NCBI GenBank assembly: GCA_037833965.1
Contig: AP031355.1
Coordinates: 11,805,501 to 11,869,500, forward strand
Length of the DNA: 64,000 nt
Origin: Marchantia polymorpha subsp. ruderalis
Lineage: Eukaryota > Streptophyta > Marchantiopsida > Marchantiales > Marchantiaceae
Direction of reading: 5' to 3'
The number at the start of each line of letters is the position of its first letter. Within the stretch, counting starts at the first letter, position 1. Of the stretch, positions 12,042 to 23,880 are shown one piece after another. The position numbers and the translations under genes are program-made. The notes under the pieces were generated by a model, which did not search any database, had not been told where the DNA came from, and saw nothing but the letters and a program-made list of their open reading frames with translations.

Positions 12042-12069
12042 CAGCCCGACCCCCCCGGGGGTCGGGCTG
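12042..12069. repeat. 13-bp GC-rich hairpin inside the hAT element
   Basis: The arms 12042-12054 (cagcccgaccccc) and 12057-12069 are exact reverse complements with a 2-base loop. It lies 70 bp inside the left end of the transposon. Confidence 0.9.
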
Positions 12070-12826
12070 TGTCTACAGATTGTGAGGTACAGATTGTTGA
12101 AAACGCGAGTGAGAAAAATATTTCGCTTGCGGCGCTACAGAAATAGCCGGCGGGTCTCGTCACAAAGGGCTCCTCAGAAAAGGGATAACGCGAGCTAAAC
12201 TCCCCCCTCCCCCAGCCCGACTAGGGAGGGCCGCCTCCCGACCCCTGTCTTAAATACACTTCGCGCGCGACCTTTTCTCTTTCATCATCGTAAGAAAGGT
12301 CGTCCACCATATTAAGTGGCATACCATGTCGGCATATAATAAAACCGTCATACACTCCATATAAAAATGCAATATGTTCCAAGACCAAGATGTTGGGAAG
12401 AACTTTAGTCGAAAATTAAATAAAATAACCCCTTCACTTTATCGCAGGATTTGATACAATCCTCTGGCACAAAAGTTTGGCATTACAAGTGATAACACTG
12501 CCGTTCTAAATTTTATGGTTTTATTGTGGTCAATCTTGGTCCCTTCTTGTTTCAAAGCAACCCATTAAAAAACCCTTGTCATCACGCGATTTAAGACGCT
12601 GACCCATTAAGACGTGTTGTTATCACTTTATAATTTTGCTTTTATGAAATCTTTCATTATGAGTTCTCTTGTGATTCTCCATCATGTTAATACATGAATA
12701 GATTTACTTAAATATAAAAATTGAAGAGAAATAATTTCCTTAAAAACTAAAGCTTTAGAAAGAAAAGGACATAGTGTTTTTTTTTGTTTTTTGGGAAGAA
12801 GAGTGGAAGCTCCAAACATGCTACGC

Positions 12827-12861
12827 CATTTCTCCTCCCCTTTGCGAGGGGAGGAGAAATG
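12827..12861. repeat. 15-bp hairpin inside the hAT element
   Basis: The arms 12827-12841 (catttctcctcccct) and 12847-12861 are exact reverse complements around ttgcg. It is a subterminal structure of the non-autonomous transposon. Confidence 0.9.
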
Positions 12862-13145
12862 TGGCATGGGGAGGAAAAAAGAAGAAGTACAAGTTCCCTG
12901 CTGGGAAGGGAGGCCGCGAGGGAAAGAGGCCGATGGTCGAGCGGGAGTGGGGCGATCTAAAGCGGGAGGGCCTCCATGCTCGAAGCGGGAGGTCGGGCTG
13001 CGGGGGAGGGGTTCGGGATGCGGGCCGGGCGAGCAGAGCTCGCGTTCCCCCTTTTCTGAGGAGCCGTGAGTGACGAGGCCCGGCGGCCCTCGTGCCCCCA
13101 GCCCCCTCCCACCAGAAAATTCCTGGCTCCGCCCCTGTCGGTTCT

Positions 13146-14155
13146 AGAACCTTGACGTTCTCTCGAGAGCTGAAATCATTCATCCTCTGAAGGTCGACCT
13201 TCCTCGGACCTGTTCGTTGTTACCGTTCTGGTGGAGGTCGACCTTGTCACATTTGCATGTCCGAAGCGACTCGCGCACTCGGTTTGCTTTTGATGGATGG
13301 TTGGGGCTTCCCTTAAACTTCTTTTAATTGGGGATGAACGAGGTTCCGGGAAGGACTGGCAGGTGCTCACACTTCTTCCAAACGCGTTCTCTCTGCTCAC
13401 CGACGGACGGACGGGGACTAGGAGGCAACTTTCGATCGACGCTGGGTTTCGGTTATGTAAGAAAGTTAGCATCTCGGGACGGAATACATCAAAGGTCCCG
13501 AGATTCTTAGCATCGGTGGAGGCCGGACTCCGAAATCCCAAAATGTTGGTAATTTATGATGTCTTTAATATAATAACCTAAATAAAAGAAATTAATTATA
13601 ATAAAAAATAAAAATTCTTCACATGATGGTTAATGATGATATCAAGCTCAATAATTGAAAGGATAATAAATGACATATACATAGATCATATAAGTACTTA
13701 AAAACGTGAAGAGAATATTTATCTTTACAACCCACATGATGGAGAAGAAATGAATCGTGTCAAGAGGTATGTAATAGATCTCATTTCGTTTTCTCTTTGA
13801 TGACCTTGATGTGCCAAGGTAGATTGTTACTCTAAACTATAATCAAATGGATTCGTAGAATCTTTGCATTAATAATTCCTTGTCTAGGATTTCCCACTAG
13901 AACATATTGTAATTGTGTATATCTTGACCATACCATGCATCATGGTTGTCCTAATTTTACATTGTATATATCAATCTATAAACATCTTCGTGAATGAGTT
14001 ACAAACCTAAACACATCTGAATGGGTCTGACTAACTGAGGTCAAAAAGTATGCACTCATGGTATCATTACGTATGTGACATATACGTTGGCTAAAGAGTG
14101 TGGAAGCTCACATAAACGTCTTCCAGTCAACTTGGGTATCTCTCGTCAATACGAC
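13146..14155. other. No recognisable gene
   Basis: A GC-balanced segment to 13580 is open on both strands for about 95 to 120 codons without a known family. AT-rich DNA follows. Confidence 0.45.
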
Positions 14156-14743
14156 GAGAGATTTGCTTGATGGGACCCCTGCGGAAAGTAATTTGCTTGA
14201 TGGTACCCTTCAGGTTTCATTTTAACCGATGGGATCCCATGAACGATGCACCTTCACCCATGTTCTAATAACAACTAGAGAGAGTGCAACGAGTCAATCG
14301 CACCCGCGGACAGAGTGGACTTCGCGCTCCATCACACTCACTTGTTTTTATGTTTTCATTCTATATCCAACCAGGAGAGGAGCAAAATGTTCATCCGGAG
14401 TTTATTTGTTCGCCACACATGGTTGATCGAGAAACTTGAGCTCGGACCACTTTCCGGTACGAGCTCCTCGTCGCATACGCAAGGTTACGGAAGAAGTGTG
14501 CAAGTGTGCAAGAGAAATCCGCGAATCGGTGCGATAGGAAGAATTGAAGCACAACAAATTGCACTTCGAGCAAAATCGATATTTGTCGTGATAATCCATC
14601 AGAAATTATAATCAGGGATTGATCTCTGATTGTAATCCCGCATTGTAACTAGTAGTAATCGTAATTACAAGAACTATGTCCAAGTGCACACCGTCGTTGG
14701 GGTAAAACTTAACCTTAGGGGTCCCATCGGGCAAATCTTTCTC
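14156..14743. mobile_element. MULE-type MITE, copy 1 (right end shortened)
   Basis: The left end gagagatttgcttgatggg and the interior (for example ctttccggtacgagctcctc) match the second copy at 39287-39926. Subterminal repeats of the ttgcttgatgg motif lie just inside the left end. The right end keeps one inverted unit, ggtcccatcgggcaaatc, but lacks the outer unit seen in the other copy. No target duplication is evident here. It has no coding capacity. Confidence 0.85.
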
Positions 14744-15250
14744 GTATTAACGTAGCAAGATGTTTACAATTCTGAACCTTTTGTAACGAAGCGGCGACAA
14801 CTTGTAATTTTAGCAAAACCGATATGAGGTTGTTTAGAACGTTACCTATTTTAGATTGTGTGCTTCCATACCTTGACTACTGTAGACGAGTACGGATGTC
14901 TTATCTAATTATTCACAATTTTGATTTTATTGGCTCATGCCCCCGTTTGGATTCATCTAAAGGATTCTGACATAAATTGTGTATATTCATTGGTCCCTCC
15001 CGACGCGTGGGAAAAGAGATAGAGCACGCTGGTCCAACAAAAGACAGGTTAAGCTCGAATCCGTTAAACTAGTCCAAATCGGGCCGTTAGACGGCCTCTA
15101 GCCTAGCCATTTACACTTCAGTTCTAGATAAGTGCAGTTCCGGTAGAACACGAAAAATCTGAAAGTTCATGAGAAAATTATTTGTTTATTTATTTATTAG
15201 TATTTCACACTTCTGGAGTTTTACTTTGTTGAATTGCATTGACTTGACAA
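14744..15250. other. AT-rich spacer, nothing recognised
   Basis: No gene, RNA or repeat structure was supported in this stretch. Confidence 0.5.
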
Positions 15251-17400
15251 ATGGGCCACGTTTCTAATCGGGCTTGCGCTTTTCGCCAGTCGCGCTTTTT
15301 GAAGTCAAAAGGGGTGTTCTCTGGGAGCCAACAAGGACCCATCTCCAGGATCTGCCCATCATCACTGTCTCAATTGAACCACGCAGAATTCCAGGTACAT
15401 GGACAGTACTGCATCGTACCTTAATCCTTGGCTTGTTTACTTCACGAAGCTCAAGGGCTCAAGGGCTGTGGAATTTCGATTTGGAATTTCTTTCGACGCT
15501 CGCTGCGGTCGGGTCAGAATGGCAAACTTGCTTCTGTGCAGTCGAAACTGCACCTGCTTGGAGTGATGGCTAGCACCTCTCACCCGTGCATTGTCCTCGA
15601 ATCAGCCGGTTGCCGGTTGTGCACTGTGGGCTGTGGACATCCAAGAGATTCATAAGATCCACAAGACGGCGTTCTGCTCGACACCTTTTTCCTTCAATCG
15701 GAGGATTTTATCGTGGATACCGAAGCGCCAAAATAGAAAGAAGTAAACTCATTCGTTTGTCCTCTCTCAGATTCGACTGAAGCAGCCGATAATAGCACGA
15801 AACACACAAATTCGCTATGTCTGTGAAAATTTGGAAGATCTTGCAATAAAAAGCAGGATCCTGTCGATCGGAGCAAGTGGTCTTCGATCGCCGATCTCGG
15901 TCCTAGTACGACGAAAGTTCCGACTCACCGATCTGCTCTCTGGTCACAAAAGTCCTCCTCATTCACTAGCTCCAGACTCTCGGATCATCTACGACCGAGC
16001 CCAGAACTTTGCTGCCTTCGTCTCAGACCGAAATAGAACAATCGCACCATCTTCGAAACGACAAAGGTGTCAGCCGACGTCGTCAAGCTCGCGGAGGATG
16101 TCGTTTTCTTCGAGCTTGGATTGAAGATGAGCCACTTGACTTTAGGGCCGGGAGGCGAAACTGCCACCCCTCCATCCCGGCATCAGCAGCAGAGCGTTCT
16201 CATCGTCGAACAACAAAAAAATGCGGGTCCGGATGCGCCGTGTAGCTCTGGCCGGTGATGTCTGTCGTGTCACCCGTCATCATTATCAGCCGCCGGTTAG
16301 GCTGCGTGACGGCTCGAACATCCGACATCTATCTAGTCTAGTGAAGCAGGGCATGGCATCGACGACAGTGCCGACAACGAGCAGAGATCGCAGCCTGCAG
16401 TTGCGCCCGGCTCATTGACATTCGGCGACCGACTCGGACCTGGCTCGAAAAAGCAACTCATTGACCGTACTGGGGATGAGGGAGGTTCTGGAACGATCGC
16501 CGCATGCGTTCACGTCCATCCGCCTCTTCGCTCGTCGTCGTTCCAGAGGTGACCTTGAGAAGACGATGGGTTGATTGGAGATGGTGAGAGAGCCATTCTC
16601 AATGCGGTTCCCGAATCTGTCTATCCGTCAGCTGGCAGGCGAGGGGCGAGGGGCGAGGCTCGTGAAAACGAGAGGGGCCATGATCGTAACTACTCACACT
16701 GTGCCCGGAGAATGAGTCGTCGAGAATCTATCCGGAAGCAACTCACTCACTTGACGAGGAAACGACGACTTGGACAAACCCCTGGAAGCAATAATTTCAC
16801 ATGTGATTGCGGCGAAGTGCAGCTCCAGTGGGTCACTTGCAGCTCCCGTTGCTGCACCTTGACCCCCACCGCGCAGACGGTCAAGTCTCGTAGAAGCCTA
16901 CACTACGGGCAAGGGAAAGGCGCTCGGATCAGCTACTCTAGGATTCACTTCCGTAGAGCTCCGAGCTCAACTTGCCTGCAGAGCCGGTGCATCTGGTTGT
17001 GCTGGCGAGAAGGGAAGGGAAGGGAATGGACAGTGCAGCTAGAAGCTTGGAGCAGGCTGCTTCTGGTTGAAGCCCACCGGATGGATGGATGGATGGATGT
17101 GCATCGTCCTCGGGCTTGGAGAGTTGTTCTGCTGCTGCTGCTTCTTCCAAGTCGAGCCTGCCAAACTTTATGGCCTATGTCTAACCATCCGATCGATCCA
17201 AGGGCACCTCGAAAGAGAAGAAGAGAAGCGACCTCGAGAAAAGTCACACGAATCAGAATCTGAGTCGTTCCAAGTTCGCACCTTCTGTTATACGGCAGCA
17301 GAAGCGCTGCTCGGCCAGGAGCTCGAAGACAACAACAACATCATCCGTTGCAGCTGCGATGTCCAACTTCACTAAGCTCGTCATTTCTCATCATCATAAA
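15251..17400. other. GC-rich stretch with long open frames but no recognised gene
   Basis: Several frames of 60 to 230 codons are open on both strands, the longest at 16571-17263. They have unusual composition (Arg, Ser and Cys rich), low-complexity runs and no known motif, so openness is probably a result of GC content. A (ggat)n simple repeat lies at about 17081-17098. A leader or non-coding transcript is possible. Confidence 0.45.
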
Positions 17401-20380
17401 GTGAGCACAGAAACGGCTTTTTTATAGCCAAGGGAAGAATCGTCAACCCACGACCTTCCGAACAATATCTCAAACATGTGAGGGCAGGTTTTTAAAGATC
17501 GCGGTTGACAAAGCGACTAGCGATGAAACAATCCCAAAGATAGCAGTTCTAAAATAACATTTCTTGTCCAAAGTCCATGTTGGGTTGGTCATGGAGCTCC
17601 AATGGTCGTCCAATGTTCAGACATAACTCGAGTGACTCTATGAGCAGGGCTTGACTCTTGACCGACGATGATGATGGATCTCGAGGTCTCCCCAGTTTCT
17701 TAAAACATCTGTCAACTCAACTTTCCTTATCGTGACTGTTTAAAGTCACTTTGGAATATCTCATTTGACTCCATTTGTAGCTGTGAGTGTGGATGGTCGG
17801 GGAGAGATTATACTCCCACTTCCAATATGACCGATGTTCTTGACTCCTCGGCGCATGTCAAATAAGTTTGTTGTGTAAAACTACCAAGATCATATCGTTG
17901 TCAAAGAAATAAGCATGTTTGTTTGTGTCCGAGATCGTTGTCAAAGATACCATCAGCTCACGTTAGGACATAGTTTGGCATGCCTAATCCAGAATATCTT
18001 GTCGTTGAGAATGATGAAGCCACACGAAAGACATGGATGAACATGCCTCGGACTGCACTCACTTATCACTTGGTCTTCCATAGAACTTCATATGGGATTG
18101 TTCTTTTGCATGACTTCATCATCATTTCGGAAGACCAAGAGAGGTAGTACAGTAGCATGAACATATTGCACCAAACGAGGCTAACAAAGGAAGAAAAAGA
18201 AGCATCGAAAGGACAACAAAAAACTACGAAAAGCCTCCAAAGGTTTAATGAAAACATCCAAACATCATAGAATACAATAAAATGGTACTGAGTCTAGACC
18301 AGAAGTTTGATAATGAGCTGGTGCTAATGAGTCTGATTGCGTTGTCTGGTGCAGTACATGAGTACAGCATGCGACCAAAGTCGAGTACAGAGTCAAAACC
18401 AGGCAGATCAAGCCTTCGGAATAGGTGTCCAACAACCCGAGGGTAAGCCGCAGGGCACGAGGGTACAAATGCAGGGGACCGGATGAGCTGACTTGTGCAA
18501 CGCTATCTCTTGCCAACCCTCGAGTGAATGTACCGCGCAGCAAGTCGGAATCCGAACAAAAAGGCACAACGGTCCACACGAGCCCCGACACGCCAGAAGG
18601 CCAAGAAATGTACCTCTATCCAGTTACTTTCGGCCTCCATCGCCGCAGCCTCTTTCGTCCCCCTCCTCTGCAGGGCTCCTACATGTAAAGATTCGAATCC
18701 ACTCCGTCCAGCGGCTCGCTCACTGATCGAATGTTCAAAAGGATGCCTGTGTTTCCCATCAGTCAATGGCACCGGACAACTGAAGCCCTAAGTAGTTTCT
18801 TGATGGTTTTATCCAGATCTCTAGCTATCTTTGAAGTGCTAGATTTTATACCTAGGCTTTCAAGGTCACATATTGCAGTACATTTAGCCACGAGAGGCTC
18901 CTGCCGGTTCAACAGCTGAAGGAGATTGAATGTTATGACAGAATTTACATCGACTTACATCGAAGTTTAATCCTCTATTACGTTAAAATTTATTCGATAG
19001 TGTCCACTTTGGTTCCTCGAATACCTCGAGTGATGATTGAATTCTCACTTCTTAAGATTTCAATGATCTTTGGAATAAAAATGTTAAACAATTGAAGAAC
19101 CTAAGAAAAAGCTGTCCCAAACGAGAGCAAGTTCCTCACTTGAATGTACAACACACTCTACATTTCTAGAATGTAGAGTGTGTTGTTCAAGGGCATAAGT
19201 GTGGAGTGTTCAAATGTGTTTATGCGTGTGGTACTGACTTTTGTTGATGGTTCATGAACTTGCAAGGCCTTCAGAGTGTCAAGAATCACCGACCCTGGGA
19301 CATACAATGCAGCTGAGGTTCATGGATGGACTGTTGTACTCATGGTACCAAGAACCCTCTCAATGGTGAGATAACAAAAAGCAGATGAAAGTGGATTGGG
19401 TCTGGCCGCCAAAATTTTTTTACGTCAATGATTTCTCCTCCCATCCGTGCGAACCCCAAAAACAGAATAATTCGTAGTTGGTTATTTTTTAGAGCGCAAA
19501 GAAGACAGTAAGATCTGGGCTAAGTCACTTAGGAAAAAAATCTTTAAAAAAACAAAATAAATCTGAGCCATGGACCTTCCCGGACTTCTTTTTCGTAAAC
19601 AGCACTCGAGGACGAGAATTCTTTACGTAAGGTAAAGTTCACTTTTTGTTTCTTCAGTTCTGATTGTCTTTTGGTGGCCTTCACTCCTCGAGTACTTATG
19701 ATTCAGAATTTATTCTGTTGCACTTCTAGGGTTCCATATTTTAGGGAGATGGATGTCGAACACATCAATCCTCTCCAAAGAGCACTTCTTTCTCTCTAAT
19801 AAGGTACCATGATTTTGACCAAAGTTTCCTTCCAAAACCTCAAGATATAGTGGAAAAGAGTGAAGTCTAGCCTAACTTTCAACTCGCCCCATAATATCTA
19901 CGCCTTGGCTCTTGCCTTCGAACCTTAGTATGAACCTAAATATGACCAGAATTACTCCTCGTGCCGATTTAGCGTTCGCTACTGATTGTACGCTCGGTGC
20001 GCTGTCTTCGTCCATCATGATACTGAATCTATAATACAAGAAGTCTAGCTACAACAGGGTGATCAAACGTTTTAGAGATAATTTTATCGGCCTGCTTCTG
20101 ATGCTAACAGCCAGCACCAAAAGTAGCTCAACTTTGGGCAAAAGCTAACGAAGTAACACATTTACATCAGAAGAAATTAGGCTTCTACGACGATCAACGG
20201 CGCAGAAGAGGATGACACGGCGAAATGATGACAAAACGGGAAGCAGTGGAAGAAAAGTGAGGATTTGGGCAAAAAAGGGGCTCCAATGCTATAGCCATAT
20301 GACGTCAAGCAGGCCTGCCATCAGATCAGATTCACAGTTCCAAATCCGTTGTGGCAAACCTCGTTTATATCATGAAGCCG
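17401..20380. other. Intergenic DNA with one hairpin
   Basis: No gene is recognised. Short open frames around 18425-18790 overlap on both strands without motifs. The only clear structure is the hairpin at 19148-19186. Confidence 0.45.
19148..19186. repeat. 17-bp perfect hairpin with 5-nt loop
   Basis: The arms 19148-19164 (acaacacactctacatt) and 19170-19186 are exact reverse complements around tctag. It is shorter than typical plant microRNA precursors. It could be a minimal foldback element. Confidence 0.93.
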
Positions 20381-21600
20381 CATGAAAATCAGGTCTCCCA
20401 GGAGCACGAATCTTCCAGAGTTGGAGTCGGGCGAGAGGCCGGAGCTCGGCCCCAATCATCGTCACCGACACCAATTGACTCCTGAGCGCCTAGGGCTCCC
20501 ACCTTCCGGGCGTCGTTGGCATGCCACTGTCCTTGGCGCTATCCACCAGAACAGCACACACGTACACCAACGAAGCGTCGCCAGTGGACAATCGCCCCCG
20601 CAGCCCCTGGACAATGCGCCACCGCGACGGGCAGCCCGGCAGGGAATAGAAGCACCAAATTTCATTCCCCTTCTACGTGTTGTCAGTCGCGAGCGGCCAA
20701 TCCATTGGCCAGAAAAGTCACTGCACCATCACACGGGTCGACAGTCTGAACAGCATCCGTGAGCTCGGATAATCGTTTTCTGCGCACTTTTACAACCATC
20801 ACGATTCTGGCCGAGCCCCGAGGTTGTGAGTGGCTGCCTCCAGGTGAGCATCTTGCTGAATCTCTTTCCACGTCCATTTCTGTAATCCTCAATATTCCTC
20901 ACTCGAAGCGACTCCTTAATTCCCCAGGAACGAGTCAATTAAACCAATATATGAAACATCGACGGCTCCTTAAACTTGGGTCCTTAACCTCAGTCAGCAT
21001 CAACCGCTGACCCTAGTTGTAGCGGACGCGTATAGACCTTCATAATACTTGCAGAGATACGAGGTTGAGTTTGTACCCGTAGGTAGCTAGACGGGTTGGG
21101 TTGGACCTGGCCCCGGGGGAGTACGGACAGAAAGGCATACGCCGTCCGGGGAACCACGGCACCTCGCCTTAACCGACTGGAATAGCGGCCAGGAAGGTTG
21201 ACGTGGTTACCGGAGAAAGGTCGCAAGTCGCACCATGGAACTCTAGAGCTCCATCCGCATACAATCCTCAGTATTCCGTAGAGTAGAGTACCGTATAGTA
21301 CGCGGCAGAGCGGTAGATAGACGCATGGGCCCGAAACACAACAGCGCCGTAAGTCGGATGGCCGTCGGCAGGCCGGGGCTGCCCGCAAAGGAAGAGCGAC
21401 CCCTTCCGCTGCCGTCGTGTTCCTCTGGGCGAACGCGGTTGCGACCCGTTCGCCCCAGCGTCGCGAAGCAGCAGACGGAGAAGAAGCGCAAGGGGCCAGG
21501 GACCGAGCACATCCGCCCGATCCTCCCCGTGGCTGCCTGATCTGCTGCGCGGGTTGCTGGTCGGTCAGATGATGTGCGGGTGGGCGGGCGTGGGGGGCGG
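20381..21600. other. GC-rich region upstream of the lipase gene
   Basis: Open frames on both strands are mutually exclusive and motif-free. The segment just before the gene is rich in GGGCG-type runs (about 21575-21610) and probably contains its upstream control region. Confidence 0.4.
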
Positions 21601-21610
21601 GCGGGCGGGC

Positions 21611-21618
21611 ATATATAT
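21611..21618 (+). promoter_or_regulatory. TATA box of the monoacylglycerol lipase gene
   Basis: The motif atatatat lies directly after a GGGCG-rich run and 211 bp before the lipase ATG. This position would give a 5' leader of roughly 180 nt, which contains ccttcctt and gagtgagt simple repeats. Confidence 0.6.
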
Positions 21619-21828
21619 CCCACCTCGGCGGACGAAGCAGTCATCTCCCCTTGGACTCCAAATCCGCTCCCCGGCATCCGTCCACATTTACTGCGTCCGC
21701 CGTCGACCCCTTCCTTCGTTCCTTCCTTCGTTCGTGCACCAGCACCAGCAGCTGCGAGCTGGACTCTTGGAGTGAGTGAGTGAGAGTGAGTTCTCGAGCA
21801 ATTCAGAGCGACGGGTGAGAGTGTAAAC

Positions 21829-23580
21829 ATGGCAGAGTCCGGAGTGTCTTACGGGGAAGAGTTCGTTTACAACACCAGAGGCATGAAGCTTTTCACGTGC
21901 CACTGGGTACCTGCCGAGAAGGAAGTTCGAGCCCTCGTCTTCTTGTGTCACGGTAGGCGTCCGTGACCGCATGCAACGACGAGATGTATAGAATGTCGAC
22001 GGGTTTAAAGAAATGAATTGTTCTATTTAAAGAATCGAAATCGTTCGGCGAGCTTTCGGGATGTCGGACCTGGCGAGGTGACTGATGAAAATCGCCCTTT
22101 CGAATTCTGCAGGTTATGCCATGGAGTGCAGCAATTACACCCGTGAGACCGGAATGCGCCTGGCCAGAGCAGGATATGCAGTTTACGGGATCGACTACGA
22201 GGGCCACGGGAAGTCCGAAGGACTTCAGTGCTACGTGCCCAGTTTCGACCAGCTCGTGGCCGACTGCGATGAATTTTTTCGAAGCGTCCTCGGTGAGAAA
22301 TCCGCACTGACTGCGTTTGCAACCTCTCTCTCCCTCGTTCGGAGTTCAGTGTTTCCATCTTCTAGCACGTCTTGTGCTCTAGCTTTGCATCGGTCGCGTT
22401 CTGACGTTCTGAACGTCACATGCTGGATGCTCACGCAGATCGAGAGGAGTACATCAACAAGCCCAGATTTATTTACGGTGAATCGATGGGAGGTGCAGTT
22501 GCAATTCTCGTCAGTCAGAGGAACCCAAGTCTGTGGAACGGGTTGATTCTGGTGGCTCCCATGTGCAAGGTAGGCTCGAGTGCTCCAAAACTTCTTCTTC
22601 TGACCGTCGCAAGATTCGTTTCCTGCATCAGAGGCGTTTGAAAAGAACTTGAGTCCTCATGCCAGTCACCAACTCACTCGGAATCCGCTTCGCCCATCCC
22701 ACAGATATCTGAGAAGATGAAGCCTCCAGGAATTGTGACTTCGATCTTGATGAAGGTGTGCCATTTCATTCCCACGTGGAAAATCGTCCCCACTAAGAGC
22801 GTCATTGACAGCGCCTTCAAGGATCCGATCAAAAGAGAAGAGGTATGCACATGTACACGCATTCATATCTTTCATAGAAGCACATCGAACTGCCGTAGCT
22901 CGGTGTCTCAAGAAAAGAATCAACGTGGCTCAACCGTCTTGTCAAACATCAATGCATTTACAGTTGCATGGTTGACTCTTTTGCTGTACATCCACTGGAA
23001 TCATTCCCATCACAACAGCAGCCCTTTGGATCCGGGATTCCAATGCAGGTTCAGCTGCAGCTGGGATCGAAAAATTGATATAAAACATTCTCTTTAATTT
23101 GTGATGCTGATTGCTTCTTCACCTGGCCGGTGTTTACAGATTCGATCCAACCCTATGGCTTATCAAGGTCAGCCACGGCTGCTCACAGCCTTGGAAATGC
23201 TTCGTGCGAGCACGGAGCTGGAGAAGAATCTGGACAAGATTAGTTTACCGTTTCTGGTTCTACATGGGGAAGCTGACATTGTCACCGACCCTGAAGTGAG
23301 CAGAGCTTTATACGACGAGTCTGTGAGCTACGACAAAACCTTGAAGATATACCCGGGAATGTGGCATGGATTGACGACCGGAGAGCCCGACCACAACGTA
23401 GAGATCGTGTTCCGAGACATAACCAACTGGCTGGACAAGAGAGCCCAGGATGCAGAAACTGTCACCAGTCCCCAACTGCGCAGCTCTGCGCTCGCTTCCT
23501 TCGACTCGAAATTCTCTTCTAGAGGAATGGAGATCGCGCTCAAAGGACAACACGACACGCAAATTCTCCAGGCAGTATAA
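21829..23580 (+). CDS. Monoacylglycerol lipase-like alpha/beta hydrolase
   Basis: Five exons (21829-21952, 22113-22292, 22439-22569, 22705-22842, 23140-23580) join at consensus splice sites (phases 1, 1, 0, 0) into 337 residues. This is close to the usual size of plant monoacylglycerol lipases. The protein starts MAESGVSYGEEF and has the oxyanion-hole segment HGYAMEC. The nucleophile elbow GESMGG places the catalytic Ser at 117; the acid Asp is at 237 in HGEADIVTD and the His at 267 in YPGMWHGLT. The family hydrolyses monoacylglycerols and related esters, in the cytosol or at membranes; some relatives act on lysophospholipids or caffeoyl shikimate, so the exact substrate is not fixed. No signal peptide or membrane segment is seen. 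The first ATG follows a short leader, and a TATA box lies upstream. A minus-strand exon faces it 64 bp past the stop. Confidence 0.94.
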
Positions 23581-23643
23581 ATATGCCCGGAATCGATATG
23601 TCAATAAGATTTCAAATTTTTACCGATCCATATATTCTGCCGC

Positions 23644-23756
23644 TCAGATCAGCAGCAGCAGACATATGACGGTGGCGATGGCAGCTCCCTTGTAAAGCGA
23701 AATCCACGACGTCCCGGGCGCAGCTGGGACCTGCTCTTTAGGAGCCGCAGACAGAC
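23644..23756 (-). CDS. Possible last exon of a membrane- or GPI-anchored protein
   Basis: On the minus strand an acceptor-like attattttccag is followed by a frame reading to TGA. It ends with a Pro/Ala-rich spacer (PKEQVPAAPG), a small-residue stretch and a hydrophobic tail AIATVICLLLLI. This is the pattern of a GPI-anchor signal or C-terminal membrane segment of cell-surface plant proteins. A short candidate preceding exon (23850-23880, ending at donor gtgagt) could join in phase and adds two Cys. Earlier exons were not recognised. The gene would converge on the lipase gene. Confidence 0.4.
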
Positions 23757-23880
23757 CTGGAAAATAATCGAGCACGGACATGGAGAAGGTGCACGTAGCT
23801 AAGACCAATCAACCACTGGAGCATCAAGCACACATCTTGTAACTCACAGGTCGCTGAAGAACATCTGCCCTCAGACCACT

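Larger units (their letters stand above)
11966..13145. mobile_element. Non-autonomous hAT-type DNA transposon with 8-bp TSD
   Basis: The element spans 11974-13137 (1164 bp). Its ends are terminal inverted repeats: caggggcggagc on the left, and gctccgcccctg on the right. The octamer tcggttct flanks it exactly on both sides (11966-11973 and 13138-13145). CAGGGGCGGA-type ends and 8-bp target duplications are hallmarks of the hAT superfamily. The interior has GC-rich ends and an AT-rich centre, and encodes no recognisable transposase, so it must be moved in trans. Confidence 0.9.

Noticed and set aside
13297-13581. P-loop-like LLLIGDERGSGK in a 94-codon frame
   Set aside because: The required Ser or Thr after GK is Asp, and no other NTPase motif follows.
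16571-17263. 230-codon plus-strand frame in GC-rich DNA
   Set aside because: Biased Arg/Ser/Cys composition and low-complexity runs, with competing open frames on the other strand and no motif.
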